Assembly (NCBI GenBank): GCA_000482145.1
Contig: AUXH01000216.1
Span: 1 to 27,504, forward strand
Length of the DNA: 27,504 bases
Direction of reading: 5' to 3'
Source of the DNA: Strigomonas culicis
Taxonomy: Eukaryota; Euglenozoa; Kinetoplastea; Trypanosomatida; Trypanosomatidae
The notes under the pieces were generated by a model. That model was not told the origin of the DNA, searched no databases, and was given only the letters and a program-made list of their open reading frames with translations. This document shows, piece by piece, positions 9,372-17,753 of the stretch. Numbering within the stretch: position 1 is the first letter of the stretch; every line of letters begins with the position of its first letter. A program made the translations under genes and the position numbers.

Positions 9372-11366
9372 CTATCCCTTCACCCGCAGGGTCAGTACGA
9401 CGTGTCTGTCTGTCGCTAAAATCCACTCGAGCGTATCGTCCTCAAACAGCTGCGTTTTGTTCAGCAGACACACCGTGTCGCTCTCCTTGAGCTTGTCGCT
9501 GATCACCTTGGCGGCGATCAGCCGCTTCAGGAACTCTACTTTGCACTGCCGCACCGTCGCCGTCGGTGCCATGGGAACAATGTACTCGCGTACCGACGCG
9601 CCGGTGCTGTCTGAGGGCGTGGCGCCGACGTCCGCCTTGCCCGGCTCGAAGCGCATAACGAGTCCAATCGCGCGGCCTGGGCGGCTGGCGCCGTCCTGCG
9701 GCGGTGCGATGTGCGAGAAGTGGCTCTCAATGCGCTGCGAGAGGTCCTGCAGCGCGCCTTCTAACTTGTGCTGGATGGAGCTGTGCTGCGAGTTGACGAG
9801 CCGCTCCAGCTTGTTGAGCACCTCCTGCTCCAGTTCCGCCAGCTGCGTGCGGGTGGAGGTGACGAGCTGGTACACCTTCTCGTTCGTCTCGTCCAGCTGC
9901 TGCCCCAGCTGCTCTCGGTCGTACTGCACATCGGCGAGGGAGCGGTAGAGGTCGGTGAAGCGCCGCTTGAGGGAGCGGTTGCGGGGGTCCTCGAACGTCT
10001 CATCCTCCTCCATATCGGTGAGTATGCTGTCATTGGGGATGTCGCGCGAGCTGTCGACGCCCTCGCTCTTCGCGATGCTGCGCAGCGCCTCGTCGTCCTC
10101 TCCTTCGTTATCCACGCCGACGTCGTTCACATCGTCGACGTCGTCCTCGTCGTCGATGGGGTCCACCTCCGTGCCCTCCGGCTCGCCGTAGCTCTGGTGC
10201 GAGGGCGCGCCGGGGTACATGGGGCTGCTCTCCGCCTCCAGCCCGACGCCGACCGGGGCGGGGCTGCCAGGGACGCCCGATGCCGGAACCGACGGAAAGC
10301 CGTACGCCGGCTTCTCCACCGAGCCGGGGACGAAGATGGCCGCGCTCGGCTCCTCCGTTGGTGCCTCGACCGCCATGCTGGCAGAGCGCTCCGACTCCGT
10401 CATGGCGCGCACAAAGTTGCCGAGGCCGGCGAGCACCTCCGGCCGCAGCGGCACCGCGCCGGACTCGAGCTGCTGCCGCAGCTGGTGCAGGCTCTCCTTG
10501 CTGAGGCTCGAGCCGGTGGCGAGCGTGCCGCGCACCTGTTCCGTGTGCGAGCGGTCGCCGGTCGAGCTGTTGCTCCACAGGTCGTCCACCGGCTCCATGC
10601 GCGAGGCCTGCGTGACGCGGCGCACCTGCGACAGGATCTTGGAGGAGGCCGTGCTGTGGAAGTCGGTCTCGCTCGGCTCGACAATGACGCTGAGGGTGTC
10701 GCGGTCGTGCGGGAGCACCGCGCGGCTCGGTATGTTCTCCGCCTTCAGCGGCAGCGGGTGCCCGCTCGACAGCTCGCGCAGGTGCAGCTTTAAATTCTCC
10801 GCGTTCAGCGCGTCCTCCTGCTCACAGCGCGGGCTGTTGTACTGCGTCTCGAGGCTCATGACGGACAGCTTCTCGTTGCGGCGCTGCACGTTCTCCTCCA
10901 TCAGCCCGCGGCTCGTGCTGCCGCTCGGCGACTCGCTCCAGTACTTGGAGCCCATGTTCGGCGAGGAGACGTCGTGCGCCTGCGGCGCGTGCACGACGAC
11001 GCTCTCGCCCTCCGCGACGGACTCCAGTGGGTTCGTGCGGGTGAAGCTGTCGTCGAGCTCTGAGCGGTGGACGCGCAGCTCCACCTTGTGCAGGTGCGTC
11101 GCGTCCGTCGGCGTGATGTCCGTGCGTAGCGGGAGGGTGCCGCCCTGCGCCGAGTTCTCGAACCGTTGCAGATTTGACTGGTTCAGCAACAGCTGCCGCA
11201 CCGGCGACACGGACAGCTCGTTCAGCGGCGCCGCCGACGGGGGCGACTCCACCATTTGCGAAATGGTGTACCGGCTCATGTTGTTGGGACTAGCGACGGC
11301 CCGATTGCTTGCCATGTCGTCATCCTCTAAGAGGCCAGAGCGTATACTGTCACACGTGAAGTCCAT
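9372..11366 (-). CDS. Unrecognised coiled-coil protein with three internal repeats and a C-terminal ubiquitin-like domain
   Basis: 664 residues from the ATG at 11366; the codon before it is GTG. I do not recognise an orthologue. Residues 1-330 are Ser-rich and contain a degenerate repeat about 27 residues long three times (about 60-86, 187-213, 288-314), with the shape Asn/Glu-x-Leu, a short helix, then PLR or PLK and an acidic residue. An acidic stretch (401-427, IDDEDDVDDVNDVG) follows, then a probable coiled coil (467-551) with heptad Leu/Val spacing such as LAELEQEVLNKLERLV. The last 100 residues look like a ubiquitin-type beta-grasp fold: VREYIVPMAPTATVRQCKVE, then FLKRLIAAKV, DTVCLLNKTQLFEDDTLEWI and HVVLTLRVKG, close in order and spacing to ubiquitin's K48-to-tail half. 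A cytoskeletal or basal-body scaffold is conceivable, but there is no direct evidence. Confidence 0.8.
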   Translation of the reverse strand: MDFTCDSIRSGLLEDDDMASNRAVASPNNMSRYTISQMVESPPSAAPLNELSVSPVRQLLLNQSNLQRFENSAQGGTLPLRTDITPTDATHLHKVELRVHRSELDDSFTRTNPLESVAEGESVVVHAPQAHDVSSPNMGSKYWSESPSGSTSRGLMEENVQRRNEKLSVMSLETQYNSPRCEQEDALNAENLKLHLRELSSGHPLPLKAENIPSRAVLPHDRDTLSVIVEPSETDFHSTASSKILSQVRRVTQASRMEPVDDLWSNSSTGDRSHTEQVRGTLATGSSLSKESLHQLRQQLESGAVPLRPEVLAGLGNFVRAMTESERSASMAVEAPTEEPSAAIFVPGSVEKPAYGFPSVPASGVPGSPAPVGVGLEAESSPMYPGAPSHQSYGEPEGTEVDPIDDEDDVDDVNDVGVDNEGEDDEALRSIAKSEGVDSSRDIPNDSILTDMEEDETFEDPRNRSLKRRFTDLYRSLADVQYDREQLGQQLDETNEKVYQLVTSTRTQLAELEQEVLNKLERLVNSQHSSIQHKLEGALQDLSQRIESHFSHIAPPQDGASRPGRAIGLVMRFEPGKADVGATPSDSTGASVREYIVPMAPTATVRQCKVEFLKRLIAAKVISDKLKESDTVCLLNKTQLFEDDTLEWILATDRHVVLTLRVKG

Positions 11367-12259
11367 CACGATCTACCCCCCTTTAAAGGTTAGGTCTATC
11401 CTTCGGTGTTAATGCTTAGAGACAATCACACACCAAATAAAAAAAAGAAAGAATAAATACAAACAATAAGATATTGATTAATTATTATTACTATTATTAT
11501 TAATTCTACTGAAGCAATTTTCTAATATACACGTGCACAAAAGGTCAACAACAACAAAAAAAGGAAAAGTGAAAGAGGGAGAAAGTGTTCATTATTATTC
11601 ACTAGAATTCCAACAAAACCAATGATGCACAAAAGGAGCAGAGTAACAAATTGATACTATAAAAGGCAGAACAGATACGATACGAAAGGGTTACTTTTTT
11701 TTTTCGGTGTAGTTCAGTTTTCTCATTATTTTTTGATCCTTTTTGATAGTGTTGTTTTTCTTTTTCTTATATACATAAAACACTTAAACCAAAACTATTC
11801 TGTTTTTTTTTTTTGTATTGTTTTATCAGAATCAGAACCACGATATAGGAAGTACGTGCAAAAGTGTTGTCTGCGATTTCGAAAATAATTGTAAACAAAA
11901 ATAATTGAAAATATATTTGAGTGAGAGAGACAGAAGTTTCATCATTGAAAGTGAAAAAAATATGGTGACATGAATCTATTGTGTTCGAAAAGAGATTCCA
12001 AACCATAGTATATCATTATCACTATGACTGAACTGTCGGAGTCTATACATCTCTTCAAACGGTATATCCTCTATCTTGCCTTTACGAAGAGGTTCTTCGT
12101 TTTTCAGCAGTCTGTTACAACAGAAGGTGAAAATGTTGTAGAATCAATACAAAAGGAAAGCGGAAATGAAGAGGAAGAAGAGATGACAAGGACTAGACAA
12201 CTCGAAGCCAATAATAAACCCAATGTAGGGACACGCTTACATACATACATATACGTACC
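11367..12259. other. Intergenic spacer, AT-rich
   Basis: An 893-nt spacer. The part near 11440-11520 is repetitive ATT/AAT sequence; T runs occur at 11695-11704 and 11804-11814. Around 12110-12250 the base mix is more balanced, but the frames there (79 codons on either strand) resemble no family and lack coding bias. No RNA gene seen. Confidence 0.6.
11415..11460 (-). promoter_or_regulatory. Predicted trans-splice acceptor for the ubiquitin-like-domain gene
   Basis: On the minus strand a T-rich tract (TTCTTTCTTTTTTTTATTTGG) leads to CTCTAAG with AG at 11416-11415, giving a 5' UTR of about 48 nt. Confidence 0.55.
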
Positions 12260-12721
12260 TTAGACCTGCTTGGTCGTGGTGCCGCGCACATCGGTCGTCT
12301 CCACGCGGCGGTCTACGACACCGGCAAGAGAGCCTGCGTTGCGGTCCACATTGGTCGGACCACCCTCCTTGTACACGCCAGTGTACAAGCTCTTATCATC
12401 GTGAAACTTGACGGCGTCGGCCTTGGTGCCGTGCGCCTCGGGGGAGTGCGCAGCAATCATCTGCTCCACGTCCTCCGCCGTCTTCTTCAGCTTCGCCGCA
12501 ATCTCGGGCACTGCCTTCGTCTGGAACTCCACGAAGGTGATCTTGCGCGCCGCCTTCGCCTTGACCTTGTTGAAGAGAAGGTCGGCGTCGGTCGACGTGA
12601 ACACCTTACCGATGATCTTGCATTCCTTCAGCATCTTGGAGAAGTGGCTGTTGTCCATCTCCTTCGTCGGCGCAGAGCCGAAGGAGGCGAAGGCGACGAA
12701 GGCTTTCTCGAAGTTGCTCAT
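12260..12721 (-). CDS. TPPP/p25-alpha family protein (short type)
   Basis: 153 residues from the ATG at 12721. The p25-alpha domain spans about residues 3-125: an EF-hand-like helical start (FEKAFVAFASFG), the core DADLLFNKVKAKAARKITF with VEFQ, and the signature SPEAHGTK (93-100) followed by LYTGVYKEGGPTNVD (112-126), the variant of the family's TGxxK segment. TPPP proteins bind and bundle microtubules in animals, and p25-alpha proteins are typical of ciliated and flagellated eukaryotes, so a microtubule or flagellum role is likely. It sits directly downstream of a kinesin gene. A longer frame extends 35 codons upstream, but that part encodes the pyrimidine tract and a poly-Phe/Lys run, so I reject it. 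The tail after 127 is short and polar. The 5' UTR carries a U-tract/A-tract hairpin. Confidence 0.9.
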   Translation of the reverse strand: MSNFEKAFVAFASFGSAPTKEMDNSHFSKMLKECKIIGKVFTSTDADLLFNKVKAKAARKITFVEFQTKAVPEIAAKLKKTAEDVEQMIAAHSPEAHGTKADAVKFHDDKSLYTGVYKEGGPTNVDRNAGSLAGVVDRRVETTDVRGTTTKQV

Positions 12722-12741
12722 TATTGTTTGTTGTGGGGGTG

Positions 12742-12766
12742 TTTTTTTTTTTTTGAGAAAAAAAAA
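12742..12766 (-). repeat. T13-GAG-A9 inverted repeat in the TPPP 5' UTR
   Basis: The plus strand reads T13 (12742-12754), GAG, then A9 (12758-12766). In the mRNA sense this is U9-CUC-A13, able to form a hairpin with 9 A-U pairs and a 3-nt loop, about 20 nt before the start codon. Confidence 0.75.
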
Positions 12767-12773
12767 GGCGAGG

Positions 12774-12812
12774 CTTTGGAAGATGAAGAGAGTTTGGTAA
12801 TGGAGAGGGCTA
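12774..12812 (-). promoter_or_regulatory. Predicted trans-splice acceptor for the TPPP gene
   Basis: On the minus strand CTCTCTTCATCTTCCAAAG ends in AG at 12775-12774. It is the last AG before the ATG at 12721, giving a 5' UTR of about 52 nt. Confidence 0.5.
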
Positions 12813-13043
12813 AAGGGGAAGCGCAATACAAAGTCGAAGAGAGACGTGTGAGAGGGAGAGATAAAGAGTCAAAAAATAAAAACAAAAAGAGAAGGAACAC
12901 AAAAGTGCAGCACAGTACTAAAGGAAGAAGAAAAAAGGGAAAACCGAACGTTCATAAGAGGATTCTATAGAAATTATAAACCAAATAATGATACAATCAC
13001 ACCGTCATTCGAAATGCACGTATTGGGAATGGGGGTGGGGGGG

Positions 13044-16037
13044 CTATTCATTATGCCCCTGTCGTTGGAGATAGTTGCGCAGCCGGTCCATGCTGCTGCT
13101 CGCGCTGCCCCCACCACTACCCGGCGGTGGGCTCTGGCGGTTATGCTGAGCGCCGGCCAGCGATCGACCGCTGCTGGTGCCTGTGGCGGCGGCAGCGGGA
13201 CTTCTCCGTCGGCCGCTTTGCGGAAAGGAGGAGCTGAGGGTGGTAGCAGAGGCCACCGCACCGGCGAACGCGGTGGAGGAAAGCCGCCTGGCCGCCGCAC
13301 CGCGGGCAGACCCGCTCCCACTGCCATGACCATACGGGCTCTGCGATGCGTGTGCCTGTGGCAAGGGCGAGAGCCGCACAGGGTCCTTGGAGGAGGACGA
13401 GGCAGAAGCGGGGACGGGTGGAAAGGCAGGGCTGCCATAGGGACTGAACAGCTGCGCCGCGGTCGCTGCCGTGGGGTTGGAGCTCGTGAGGTTGGCGGCC
13501 GCGACCTGCTGCACATACTGCTCGCCCCCCATCTCCGCCAGGAGGATGCTCTTCGTGATCGACTCGTGCAGGTTCGCTTGTTGCTGGAGCAGACGGTCGC
13601 GGTAGGCCTCGCGGTCTTTTCGCTTCTGCTCCAGCTCCCGCACCTCCTCCTCCGTCCCACAAAAGGAGAGCTTGCCGTAGGCGTTGGCGTTCCTGATGGA
13701 GCGGGGCACAAAGCTCTTGATGATATCGCGTGGAATGCCCTCCAACAGCACCTTCACTTCACTCGCCGCAGCGGCCGCCTTTGCGTCCTTGGGGATGCGC
13801 TGGCGGGCCTGGCCGTAGTACGCCTCGTAGTTATCCGCTGCCGCTGCGGTGCCGTCGCCACGGTAGCGGCTTTCATACTCGTCCAGCTTCTTCCGTAGCT
13901 TCCGCGTCCGTCCGCCCTTCTCCTTCTTCTTCGGGATACGGGTGTTCGAGACAGTTGTCCATGATGCTGCTGCGGGCACTCTCGCTGTTTTGGGTATCCC
14001 TGTAGCGGGAGCGGGCAGCGCCGGCGGGCTGGCGGCCGGGGCCCGCCGGATCGGCTGCGGTGCGCGTCGCGACCCATCGCTCGCTGGGATGACGGCTGGT
14101 GTGCTCCTGGCCTCCCCCTCTTCCTCATCCCCGTCATCGCCGTCATCGGTGTCTCTGTTGCCGTGGTCCAGCCCAGGGGAGCCGGTGTCCTCGTCGTCGT
14201 CCGGGGCAAAATCCTTGTTCAAGGCGATGGACTCCAGCGTCTCAATGCGCTCGCGCAGCGCAATGTTCTCGGCGTTCAGCTGCACTTCGCGCTCCTCCGC
14301 GGCCTCCCGCGCGGCCTGGACGGTGTCGAAGGCCTCGCGCAGCTTCCCGTTGACGGACAGGACCTGCTGCAGCATCCCACAGGCCGCGAGCAGCGAGTCG
14401 GCGAGCGTGTCGACCTGCTGCGGCACCACAGCCGGCACCGTCGGCGCGCTCGTGGTCGTCTTGGCTGATGCAACGAGAGCACCGGTCGCGCCATCCGCCG
14501 CCGCTGCGCCGGGTGGATCGACTACCTCTCGCGCTCTCTGCGCGATGGTGTTAGACGCCATGGCTCTGTAGTACTCCACCTCCTTCTTCAACTGAGCGAT
14601 TTCGTTCCGCAGCGAGCGGATTAGCACAGACGTCGGGTCTTCGTTGATGTAAGGCACGTTCTCAATGTTCTTCGCGCGCCCGGCGTACAGTAAGGTCGAC
14701 AGGGTTTCCTCCACATACGAATCCGAGAGGCTGATGCACGCCACCATGATGGTGAAGGAGTTGCCGCCCAGCGCGTGCTTGAGCAGCTTAGTGAGCTTGC
14801 TGTCGCGATACGGCACGTGCACAAACCGGGTCCGGTTCGCTCCCGTAGAGGCGCCCTTGTTCATCTTTCCGCGACCACCGCCGCTGGCGTCGGCCAGCGC
14901 CGTGATGACCTTGCCGAGCGCCAGGAGCGACGTGTTGATGTTGATCGATTCCTTCACCAGCTTCGCCGAGGGATTGGTCGCCAGGAGGCCCAGCTTCTCG
15001 GACCCCGCCAAGTCCACAAAGGCAAACTCACTGGAGCGAATGACACGGTCCGTCTTGGTGTTGCGGCACTCGACGTAGATGGTGAAGATGCAGTGCGAGC
15101 GCGACGACTGGTTGTTCATTAAGTGGCTCGTCATCACCTTCTCCTTCACGCCGCGGAACAGGGCCTCGCGCATGCTCTGCGGCCCGTCGCACTCCCACCG
15201 CACAAGGTTCTGCACCCTGAACACGTCGCCGTGGCACCAGCGGATAGGCAGCCCGGGACTCTCCTGCGCGGCCGCCGTCGCCCCAAAGAGCTTCTTCTCC
15301 GCCTTCGCGGAGAAGGCGTTCAGCAGGTCGGTCACCCGCTCGTTGTAAATCTGCAGATAGCTGCACTTGAAGGAGTACTGCTCCAGCTCGTTGAGGGCGG
15401 CCGGCGGCTCGCCCGCCGGGGCCTCCGCCTCCGCTGCCTCCGCCCCCTCCGCCGCGGCGCTGCCCTGTCGCGCGCGAGCGCGGTCGTACAGGAGCTGGAT
15501 CGACCGCAGCAGCACGCCGTGGTGGTCCGGCGGCGTGCCCTGCGTGTCCGGGATCATGCCGCCGCTGGCCTTGCCGGACGGCACGTAGTTAAGCCCCTCC
15601 ATCGTGAAGGTCTTGCCGCTGCCGGTCTGGCCGTACGCAAACACCGTCGCGTGGAAGCCGTCCAGCACGTGGTCGATCAGCGGCGCCACCTCCGCGAAGG
15701 CATCCGCCTGCGCCGCCTCCGGCGCGAGGACGCGGTCGAAGGCGAAGCGCTTCGCGTCGCTGCCCGAAGCCGCGGATTCGTCCTGCACCACGACGGCCTC
15801 GCCGCTCACGTGGACCCGGTTGCGGCTGTGGGTCGCCTCGTGGGCCAGCGGCGGGCGGCAGCGGACGACGACGCGCACCTTGCCGGCCGTCAGCGCCGCG
15901 CCGTGGCGCATGGGCGACGCCCCCGCCGTGCCCACGGCGCTCCCCCGCCGCGGCGGTGGGACAGGCACAGCGGCCTCCTCCGCAGTCGACGAGGCGGAGG
16001 ATGATCTAGAGTCTCTATACGTTCGGTTTGCACTCAT
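13044..16037 (-). CDS. Kinesin with N-terminal motor domain
   Basis: 997 residues. The motor domain covers about 52-470: start KVRVVVRCRPP (53-63), P-loop GQTGSGKT (136-143), switch I NNQSSRSH (308-315), switch II DLAGSEKLG (342-350) and YRDSKLTKLLKHALGGNS (410-427). All nucleotide-binding motifs are intact, so it should be an active microtubule motor. The motor has an Ala/Glu-rich insert (about 187-217) and a Gly/Lys-rich insert (about 385-405). A neck-like helix (468-492) and a coiled coil (about 542-607) follow, then an acidic disordered region (610-645), a basic cluster (700-717), a more conserved-looking block with IIKSFVPRSIRNANAYGK (770-787) and a Ser/Ala-rich tail. Motor placement suggests plus-end movement, but the subfamily is not clear to me; kinetoplastids have many lineage-specific kinesins. 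A splice acceptor lies 42 nt before the ATG. Confidence 0.95.
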   Translation of the reverse strand: MSANRTYRDSRSSSASSTAEEAAVPVPPPRRGSAVGTAGASPMRHGAALTAGKVRVVVRCRPPLAHEATHSRNRVHVSGEAVVVQDESAASGSDAKRFAFDRVLAPEAAQADAFAEVAPLIDHVLDGFHATVFAYGQTGSGKTFTMEGLNYVPSGKASGGMIPDTQGTPPDHHGVLLRSIQLLYDRARARQGSAAAEGAEAAEAEAPAGEPPAALNELEQYSFKCSYLQIYNERVTDLLNAFSAKAEKKLFGATAAAQESPGLPIRWCHGDVFRVQNLVRWECDGPQSMREALFRGVKEKVMTSHLMNNQSSRSHCIFTIYVECRNTKTDRVIRSSEFAFVDLAGSEKLGLLATNPSAKLVKESININTSLLALGKVITALADASGGGRGKMNKGASTGANRTRFVHVPYRDSKLTKLLKHALGGNSFTIMVACISLSDSYVEETLSTLLYAGRAKNIENVPYINEDPTSVLIRSLRNEIAQLKKEVEYYRAMASNTIAQRAREVVDPPGAAAADGATGALVASAKTTTSAPTVPAVVPQQVDTLADSLLAACGMLQQVLSVNGKLREAFDTVQAAREAAEEREVQLNAENIALRERIETLESIALNKDFAPDDDEDTGSPGLDHGNRDTDDGDDGDEEEGEARSTPAVIPASDGSRRAPQPIRRAPAASPPALPAPATGIPKTARVPAAASWTTVSNTRIPKKKEKGGRTRKLRKKLDEYESRYRGDGTAAAADNYEAYYGQARQRIPKDAKAAAAASEVKVLLEGIPRDIIKSFVPRSIRNANAYGKLSFCGTEEEVRELEQKRKDREAYRDRLLQQQANLHESITKSILLAEMGGEQYVQQVAAANLTSSNPTAATAAQLFSPYGSPAFPPVPASASSSSKDPVRLSPLPQAHASQSPYGHGSGSGSARGAAARRLSSTAFAGAVASATTLSSSFPQSGRRRSPAAAATGTSSGRSLAGAQHNRQSPPPGSGGGSASSSMDRLRNYLQRQGHNE

Positions 16038-16079
16038 TCAATCTTCTTCTAATTTGTGTGTGTGCGTGTATGTAATACA

Positions 16080-16120
16080 CTGATAATAGAAAGACAACAT
16101 GGAGAGAGGAAGAGACAGGG
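16080..16120 (-). promoter_or_regulatory. Predicted trans-splice acceptor for the kinesin gene
   Basis: On the minus strand a long C/T tract (CTGTCTCTTCCTCTCTCC, then GTCTTTC) ends in ATTATCAG with AG at 16081-16080. The 5' UTR is about 42 nt. Confidence 0.65.
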
Positions 16121-16133
16121 AATACCATTGTAT

Positions 16134-16263
16134 AAGGCGCACCGCACGTGGAGCGAGGGTCAGGAGGAGCCTACATGCCGTATGCGACGCACACCAACCA
16201 CCAGCATATCCATAAGGAGTCATATGCAGATATGAACGAGTTCCAAAGTCACATGTGCGCCTT
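16134..16263. repeat. Nested inverted repeats (possible structured RNA element)
   Basis: AAGGCGCAC at 16134-16142 pairs with GTGCGCCTT at 16255-16263, a perfect 9-bp stem. Inside it, GCATAT pairs with ATATGC and CATATC with GATATG around 16204-16234. The segment is richer in G and C than the other spacers and is transcribed as part of the GST 3' UTR or spacer. No tRNA box A or B was recognised. Confidence 0.5.
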
Positions 16264-16447
16264 GAAATGACATTCTTCGTACAGTAAAAGAGTAAAAATG
16301 TAACTGAAAACAAAAATGAAAGGTTCTTAGGTATATGAGAACCCTGGGCCAATGACAGTAATATGTTTATAGTGTTGTGGGGGAAGGAGAAGAGACATAA
16401 AAATATTAAAAACGGTGTATATGTTTACCCACGGGAGAAGCGGAACA

Positions 16448-17431
16448 TTAGTGCGTAAAGGGCTGCTCCAACAGCTCCACAAAGTTAGCCCCAACGGGGA
16501 CAATGCGAAACGGGTTGATGCTCGGGTGGCTGCGGTAGTAATGGTCCTTGATGTGCGGCATGTTCACCGTCGGTGCGAGGTGGAGGGTCTGGTATACGTC
16601 ACGGAGGAAGTTCAGCACGTGCGGGTACTCGCGTATCATGCGTCGGTTGCACTTGAAGTGCACGACGTACACCTCGTCGAAGCGGACCAGGCAGCAGAAG
16701 ACGCGCACATCCGCTTCCGTGATGGAGCCGCCGGTCAGGTAGCGCTGGGTGCCCAGAAGCTCCTCCAGGTAGTCCAGCGTCGCGAAAACGCCGTCGACCG
16801 CCTCACTGTAGGCCTTCTGCGTCTGCGCGAAGCCGCTCTTGTACACGCCGTTGCAGAGCGGCTCGTAGGTGCGCGTGTTCATCGCGTCGATGGCCGACAG
16901 CAGCTCCGCCGGTGACAGGTCCAGCTCCGGGTGCTCGGCCACGTCGTTGAAGGCGCTGTTGAAGAGCCGGATGATCTCCGAGCTCTCGTTGTTGACAATC
17001 GTCATCGTCTTGCGGTCAAACAGCACCGGCACCGTGTACCGCGTGTCGAAGCTGTCGCCCGTGTTGTGCATCGACAGGTCGTAGATGTCGCGCACCGTTT
17101 TGAAGCGACCGAGGGGGTCCGCGATCGCGCCAGGGTACGCGCTGTCGAAGACCCATCCCTCGTGCTCATCCACGTCGGGCTTTGTCTTGGCCCAGACGGG
17201 CGACGTCACCGCAAGCTCAATCACCTTCTCCAACCCCTTCGCCGCGCGGTACGCCAGACAGCGGCTCGCCCACGGACAGGCGTAGGAGACGTAGAGAATG
17301 TACCGGCCCGCGTCGGGGGTGTAGGGGCCCTCCTTTGTGATCTTGTTGCGGAACAGACTCTCTTTGCGCTGGAAGGCACCGCGTGCGTCCACGTCGCTGA
17401 TGGCGCTCTTCACGATTGCTTTGTCCGCCAT
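16448..17431 (-). CDS. Glutathionyl-hydroquinone reductase (Xi-class glutathione S-transferase, ECM4/YqjG family)
   Basis: 327 residues from the ATG at 17431. The thioredoxin-like N-terminal domain holds the catalytic Cys in YACPWASR (C52, residues 50-57). The C-terminal helical domain has the family hallmarks NGVYKSGFA, then TQKAY, a LTGGSITEADVRVF block, LVRFDEVYVVHFKCN and a YPHVLNFLRDVYQ helix. Length matches the family (about 315-330). These cytosolic enzymes reduce glutathionyl-quinones with glutathione through the active-site Cys; in a trypanosomatid, trypanothione or glutathione could be the reductant (inference). An upstream extension of 82 codons is open but crosses the pyrimidine tract and is Phe/Ser-rich, so I reject it. 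The acceptor AG lies 82 nt before the ATG. Confidence 0.93.
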   Translation of the reverse strand: MADKAIVKSAISDVDARGAFQRKESLFRNKITKEGPYTPDAGRYILYVSYACPWASRCLAYRAAKGLEKVIELAVTSPVWAKTKPDVDEHEGWVFDSAYPGAIADPLGRFKTVRDIYDLSMHNTGDSFDTRYTVPVLFDRKTMTIVNNESSEIIRLFNSAFNDVAEHPELDLSPAELLSAIDAMNTRTYEPLCNGVYKSGFAQTQKAYSEAVDGVFATLDYLEELLGTQRYLTGGSITEADVRVFCCLVRFDEVYVVHFKCNRRMIREYPHVLNFLRDVYQTLHLAPTVNMPHIKDHYYRSHPSINPFRIVPVGANFVELLEQPFTH

Positions 17432-17753
17432 TCTGAGAGCCGATGTGGTGGTTAGTAATGGGAATGGAGCGCGAATGCTGTGTGTGTGTGGAAGTGTTTT
17501 CTTCAAGAAGTGACTAGAGACGAAATAGGAAAGACAACAAAGAAAGATGGAGGAAGGGGAGGAATGATGCAAATGACACGCATTGTCCATATGCGATGAT
17601 CGAAAAAATCTAAAAAAAAAAAGCAACTCTATGTTACACCTCCAGAAGAGAACAATAACAACAACACCAATGAACAACAGTCAAATTAAATGTGAGTTAA
17701 AGTGGATGAACCTGTAAAAGCAAAAAAAGAAACATCAACTAGTGTATACCCAT
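17432..17753. other. Intergenic spacer
   Basis: Spacer between the DEAD-box-like stop and the GST ATG. It holds the acceptor near 17514, a GT run near 17479-17489, an A10 run near 17612, and otherwise AT-rich presumed 3' UTR. Confidence 0.6.
17514..17560 (-). promoter_or_regulatory. Predicted trans-splice acceptor for the GST gene
   Basis: On the minus strand CCCCTTCCTCCATCTTTC then TTTGTTGTCTTTCC lead to CGTCTCTAG, with AG at 17515-17514. A nearer AG after an ACACAC run (around 17479) is an alternative. Confidence 0.55.

Larger units (their letters stand above)
12722..13043. other. Intergenic spacer
   Basis: Spacer between the kinesin stop and the TPPP ATG. In the transcribed sense 12780-12950 is strongly pyrimidine-rich, in keeping with splice and poly(A) signals. 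A G-rich stretch lies at 13030-13043 just after the kinesin stop codon. No other gene is seen. Confidence 0.6.
16038..16447. other. Intergenic spacer with a GC-richer segment
   Basis: Spacer between the GST stop and the kinesin ATG. Unlike other spacers, 16130-16265 has a balanced base mix and contains nested inverted repeats (see the separate entry). A 104-codon minus frame crosses it, but it also spans the splice tract and resembles nothing known. The remainder is AT-rich 3' UTR. Confidence 0.6.

Noticed and set aside
11367..11369. Extra N-terminal codon for the ubiquitin-like-domain protein
   Set aside because: The codon is GTG, and an ATG follows directly at 11366.
10219..11412. 397-codon plus-strand frame
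   Set aside because: Antisense to the ubiquitin-like-domain gene; Ser/Arg/Cys-rich with no recognisable domain.
12722..12826. 35-codon N-terminal extension of the TPPP protein
   Set aside because: It translates the T/A tracts and splice region; the family begins at the inner Met.
16038..16352. 104-codon minus-strand frame in the kinesin/GST spacer
   Set aside because: It includes the kinesin splice tract, has AT-rich codons at both ends and resembles no protein. The inverted repeats are a better explanation of its GC-rich middle.
17432..17677. 82-codon N-terminal extension of the GST
   Set aside because: It crosses the pyrimidine tract and acceptor AG; the GST family start matches the Met at 17431.
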